Source of the DNA: DATKKX01 sp035542775
Lineage (GTDB): Bacteria > Planctomycetota > Phycisphaerae > UBA1845 > UTPLA1
Length of the DNA stretch: 5,847 nucleotides
Assembly: GCA_035542775.1 (NCBI GenBank)
Contig: DATKKX010000187.1
Coordinates: 1-5,847 of the forward strand
Direction: 5' to 3'
The translations under genes were made by a program, and so were the position numbers. Within the stretch, counting starts at the first letter, position 1. Each line of letters starts with the position of its first letter. This document shows, in pieces, positions 2,933-5,847 of this stretch. Under the pieces are notes generated by a model. The model made no database searches. It was not told the DNA's origin and saw only the letters and a program-made list of their open reading frames with translations.

Positions 2933-5847
2933 ATGCAACGCGAGCACTTTGCGTTCCGTCTCTGCGCTTTCTTGGTCCCTCTCTGCCTCGTTTCCATCGC
3001 CGATGCCAGCGACATCGGGCAACGGGTGGCGGGCGAAGTCAGTCAATCCACATATCAGCACCACCTGGATGACTTGTTGTTCACCCACAACGGGAACAAC
3101 CGCGACGTCCTGACGGGACCGGACCACACCCCCGCCCGCGACAACATCGCAGGAGCGTTCGTAGGTTACGGGCTCGGCGTGGAACTCCAGAGCTTCACCC
3201 ACGACAGCACAACCTGCTACAACGTCATCGCCACCCAGTTCGGCACCGTGCACCCCGACTCATATTACGTCATCGGCGCCCACTACGACTCAGCCGGCAC
3301 CCCCGGCGCGGACGACAATGCATCAGGCGTGGCCGGCGTCCTGGAAGTTGCCCGGGTCCTTTCGGCGTACGAGTGCGAGTACACCATCAAATACATCGCC
3401 TTCGACGCGGAAGAGCACGGCCTGGTCGGCAGCAGCGCGTACGTCAGCGCCCACCTTACCGATGACATCCGCGGCATGATCTCGATGGACATGATCGCGT
3501 ACAACAACGGCAACAACCAGGCGGAGGTGTTCGGTTTCGTGTCATGCGGCGTGATCATGAACCTGCTGAGCAGCGCCATCGCCGAGTACGGCCGCGGGCT
3601 GACCGCTGCACTCATCCCGGAGAGCTATCCCAGCAGCGACCAGGGGCCGTTCGAGAGCGCCGGTTTCCATGCCTGCCTGCTGATCGAAGACAACCCCGAC
3701 AATAACCCGTGCTATCATCACGCCTGTGATTCGGTGGATACGGCCGGTTACATCAACTACGCCTACGCTGTGAACATGACCCGCAGTGTGGCTGGATTCC
3801 TCGCCGACAGGGCCGTTGCCCAATGGCCGGTTGACTGCACCACGATGGCGCAGTGTGAGCCGGCGGACCACGACGGCCTGGACTGCAACGGCAACGGGGT
3901 GTGGGATAAGTGCGATATCGCTTGTGGAACAAGCGAGGACGTGAACGCCGACGGAATCCCCGACGAATGCGAGCCGCACGAAACCTGGTACGTGGATACC
4001 GCCCATTGCCCGGGCCCCGGCTCCGGCAGCCAGACCGATCCGTTCTGCAAGATTCAGGATGGCATCAACGCCGCCAGCGGAGGCCCAAACACTGTCGTCG
4101 AGGTCATTGTTGCTGATGGCACGTATACAGGCACGGGCAACAAAAACCTCAACTTCAGCGGGAAGTCCATCACCGTGCGAAGCGCCGGCGGGGCAGCTCA
4201 TTGCGTCATTGATTGCCGAGGCAACGGGCGGGGCTTCTATTTTCACACCGCCGAGAACGCGGGTGCAAGGGTCGACGGCTTCACCATTCGCACGGCCAGC
4301 AACAGCGGCATCTCCTGCGAGAACACCAGCCCCACGATCGTCAACTGCACAATCACCGCCAGCGGTGGATCCAACGGCGCCGGCGTCTACTGCTCCGGCG
4401 CCAGCCCCACCCTCATCAACTGCACCATCAGCGGAAACCTGGCTCTGTACTGCGGCGGGGGTGTTTACTGCACCACCTCATCATCTTCCTATCACTCCAA
4501 TCCGAAGCTGATCAACTGCATCATCAGCGGCAACACGGCTTCATCCGCAGGTGGCGCCGTCTACTGCACCACCGCCTCAGCGTCGTACCATTCCACTACG
4601 ACTTTGACCGCCTGCACGATCACCGGCAACCGGGCCCCTTCAGGTGGCGGCGTTTACTGTGATGGCAGCACCACCTACCTCCGGGCGACCGAATGCACTA
4701 TCGGCACGAACGCCGCGACTTCCAACGCCGGAGGCGGTGTGTTCTGCAGTTCCTCCAGTCCGAGGCTGACCAACTGTGCCATCAGCGCAAATACGGCGAG
4801 CTCCGGCGGCGGTCTGTTCTGCTGCTACTCCTCCAGGCCCACTCTCACCAACTGCGCCATCAGCGGGAATGCAGCCCCAATTGGCGGCGGTTTGTGCTGC
4901 AGGTCATCCTCTGCCCCCACGCTGGTCCACTGTACCATCCGCGACAACCAGAGCAGTGGACCGTCCGGTGCCGGCGGCGGCTTGAGCTGCGACGCATCGA
5001 CCCCCATGCTGGCCAACTGCACGATCAGCAGAAACACAGCGACGGTGCGAGGCGGCGGTGTGGACTGCACAAACTCCCCCAACCCCACCCTGACCAACTG
5101 CATCTTGTGGGGTGACACGCCGTTGGAAATCAGCATGTTCTCAAGCTCCCCAGTCGTGAACTACTGCGACGTCCAAGGCGGCTGGCCCGGCACCGGCAAC
5201 CTGAACATTGATCCGCTCTTCGTCGATGCCGCCAATGGCGACTTTCATCTTGCCGCCAACTCGCCCTGCATCGACGCCGGCGATCCGGCATCGGACTTCA
5301 GCCTCGAACCAGAGCCCGACGGCGGCCGGATCAACATGGGGGTTTACGGCAACACGCCGGAGGCCGAGTGCAAGGCCTGGCTGAACATCCTCAGCTACGG
5401 GCTGGTCAGCAAGACACGTGTCGGGCGGACCCTCTTTGACTACCAGCTTAACCTCAGGATCAAGAACGCCAGCGGCACGATAGCCACGGACGTCATCGCC
5501 GAGTTGCTCAGCGTGCCCGACAACGTGACCATCGTCGACAACCAGGTAAACGTGGGCACGATCTCGGCCGGAGCGACAGTCACCAGCACGGACACCTTCA
5601 CCATCCGCGTAGACCGCTCCACACCGGTCTCGGCCCTGCCGATCAGTTGGCGGGTGACCTACACGCTGGACGGCCGAACGGAGGATCGCGTGTTGGCCGG
5701 TTCGCTCACCGCCAGCACGCTGGACCCGAACAAGCTGCCGATCGATGCCGTGCTGCTGCCGGCCGGCGAACATCGTGTCGCGCCGCCGGGCGCCGGTTCC
5801 GCCGAGGGCAGCCCGTCGTCGCCGGCACCGTTATCGGGCACAGCGCG
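2933..5847 (+). CDS. Secreted multidomain protein: M28 zinc aminopeptidase fused to Cys-rich parallel beta-helix, C-terminus beyond window
   Basis: One frame of 971 codons without a stop runs off the window. Residues 1-25 are a type I signal peptide (charged start, hydrophobic LCAFLVPLCLVSI, ADA before Ser26). Residues about 50-292 are an M28 metallopeptidase like the Streptomyces griseus aminopeptidase, with all expected zinc ligands: His117 (GAHYDS), Asp128 (ADDNASG), Glu161 with catalytic Glu160 (DAEEHG), Asp186 (SMDM) and His262 (CYHHACD). Residues 301-347 are an Asp/Asn-Gly calcium-type linker. From about 352 (WYVDT, later FCKIQDGINAA and VADGTY) a right-handed parallel beta-helix begins. 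It has about ten coils and closes with NSPCIDAGDP (776-785) and GGRINMGVYGN. Residues about 816-912 look like a beta-sandwich, followed by a Pro/Ser/Ala-rich stretch. It probably removes N-terminal residues from peptides outside the cytoplasm while the helix binds a surface or polymer. The target and any cell-surface anchor at the missing C-terminus are unknown. Confidence 0.9.
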   Translation, partial: MQREHFAFRLCAFLVPLCLVSIADASDIGQRVAGEVSQSTYQHHLDDLLFTHNGNNRDVLTGPDHTPARDNIAGAFVGYGLGVELQSFTHDSTTCYNVIATQFGTVHPDSYYVIGAHYDSAGTPGADDNASGVAGVLEVARVLSAYECEYTIKYIAFDAEEHGLVGSSAYVSAHLTDDIRGMISMDMIAYNNGNNQAEVFGFVSCGVIMNLLSSAIAEYGRGLTAALIPESYPSSDQGPFESAGFHACLLIEDNPDNNPCYHHACDSVDTAGYINYAYAVNMTRSVAGFLADRAVAQWPVDCTTMAQCEPADHDGLDCNGNGVWDKCDIACGTSEDVNADGIPDECEPHETWYVDTAHCPGPGSGSQTDPFCKIQDGINAASGGPNTVVEVIVADGTYTGTGNKNLNFSGKSITVRSAGGAAHCVIDCRGNGRGFYFHTAENAGARVDGFTIRTASNSGISCENTSPTIVNCTITASGGSNGAGVYCSGASPTLINCTISGNLALYCGGGVYCTTSSSSYHSNPKLINCIISGNTASSAGGAVYCTTASASYHSTTTLTACTITGNRAPSGGGVYCDGSTTYLRATECTIGTNAATSNAGGGVFCSSSSPRLTNCAISANTASSGGGLFCCYSSRPTLTNCAISGNAAPIGGGLCCRSSSAPTLVHCTIRDNQSSGPSGAGGGLSCDASTPMLANCTISRNTATVRGGGVDCTNSPNPTLTNCILWGDTPLEISMFSSSPVVNYCDVQGGWPGTGNLNIDPLFVDAANGDFHLAANSPCIDAGDPASDFSLEPEPDGGRINMGVYGNTPEAECKAWLNILSYGLVSKTRVGRTLFDYQLNLRIKNASGTIATDVIAELLSVPDNVTIVDNQVNVGTISAGATVTSTDTFTIRVDRSTPVSALPISWRVTYTLDGRTEDRVLAGSLTASTLDPNKLPIDAVLLPAGEHRVAPPGAGSAEGSPSSPAPLSGTA
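3080..3808 (+). other. M28 peptidase domain (within the large CDS)
   Basis: Residues about 50-292 form a complete co-catalytic two-zinc aminopeptidase core. Beyond the metal ligands, GPDHTPARDNI before the first strand is typical of the secreted bacterial aminopeptidase branch. So is PCYHHACD, where Cys260 and Cys265 flank the last zinc ligand as the disulfide pair does in the Streptomyces enzyme. No key residue is missing, so activity is expected. Confidence 0.9.
3833..3973 (+). other. Asp/Asn-Gly calcium-binding-type linker (within the large CDS)
   Basis: Residues 301-347 contain two units, DCNGNGVWDKCDIACGTS (317-334) and DVNADGIPDEC (336-346). They resemble the DCNGNGIPDEC-type repeats common in secreted planctomycete proteins and look like EF-hand or thrombospondin-type-3 calcium loops. 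The first unit has WDK where PDE is usual, and the second has Val where Cys is usual. It separates peptidase from beta-helix. Confidence 0.65.
4328..5113 (+). repeat. Tandem beta-helix coil repeats with paired Cys (within the large CDS)
   Basis: Ten coils of 25-32 residues follow the pattern SPTLxNCTISGNxAxxGGGVYC. First-position Cys are at residues 472, 497, 529, 561, 588, 615, 641, 667, 696 and 723. Second-position Cys are at 487, 513, 545, 576, 605, 630, 655, 686 and 712, with doubled CC at 630-631 and 655-656. Each coil maps to one turn of a right-handed parallel beta-helix, where equal positions stack. Conservation is visible in the DNA too (AACTGCACCATCAGCGG-like cores), which points to growth by tandem duplication. 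Confidence 0.85.
5378..5668 (+). other. Beta-sandwich-like segment after the helix (within the large CDS)
   Basis: Residues about 816-912 alternate hydrophobic and polar residues in predicted strands (LFDYQLNLRIKNASG, VGTISAGATVTSTDTFTIRV, ISWRVTYTLDG). The layout recalls CARDB or NPCBM-associated accessory domains that follow catalytic or binding modules in secreted proteins. The identity of the fold is inference. The following residues 924-971 are rich in Pro, Ala, Ser and Gly, like a linker. Confidence 0.45.

Noticed and set aside
3542..4246. A 234-codon minus-strand open frame
   Set aside because: It lies fully opposite the M28/linker/beta-helix frame, where the plus-strand protein has intact motifs; no ribosome site or family signal.
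4328..5113. CRISPR-like array
   Set aside because: The repeats are imperfect, differ in length, have no unique spacers, and translate into beta-helix coils.
4213..5115. Plus-strand frames giving His/Gln/Arg-rich peptides with internal repeats
   Set aside because: They are out-of-frame readings of the beta-helix repeats; the repetition comes from the real coil-coding DNA.
5141..5773. A 210-codon minus-strand open frame
   Set aside because: Antisense shadow of the end of the secreted protein; composition follows the complementary codons.

Overview
The window reads as chromosome of a high-GC planctomycete (Planctomycetota, possibly Phycisphaerae). The main pointer is the large secreted protein on the right: its DCNGNG...DxCDIA...DGIPDEC linker, beta-helix repeats and IDAG-type helix end are a combination familiar from that phylum. 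A divergent MnmE also fits. The assignment is inference from protein style; there is no rRNA marker in the window.

Left half, minus strand, in transcription order: rsmA (16S rRNA adenine dimethyltransferase, 2019 to 1132), a small hot-dog-fold thioesterase-like protein (1034 to 576), and the first 193 codons of mnmE (tRNA-U34 modification GTPase, 579 to 1, running off the window). The last two overlap by four bases. mnmE must start at TTG, because an in-frame stop lies three codons upstream. This is a housekeeping cluster for RNA modification with a lipid/CoA-type enzyme inserted in it.

Middle: a 131-bp divergent region (2020-2150) separates rsmA from a plus-strand gene (2151-2633) for a 160-residue helix-turn-helix protein resembling phage CII/CP76 regulators. 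An 8-bp perfect palindrome, ATTATAAT, places a consensus -10 box on both strands, so one symmetric element may serve both genes. A strong stem-loop lies in the leader of the regulator gene. A gene-free stretch (2634-2932) follows; it carries a good sigma-70-type promoter (2752-2781) and a structured leader.

Right half: one uninterrupted plus-strand frame from 2933 to the window end (971 complete codons, no stop). It encodes a secreted multidomain protein: signal peptide, complete M28 zinc aminopeptidase, short Asp/Asn-Gly calcium-binding-type linker, Cys-rich right-handed parallel beta-helix of about ten recognisable coils, and a beta-sandwich-like segment. The fusion of a catalytically intact M28 peptidase to a Cys-ladder beta-helix is the most unusual item here. 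I see no CRISPR array, mobile element, tRNA or rRNA.
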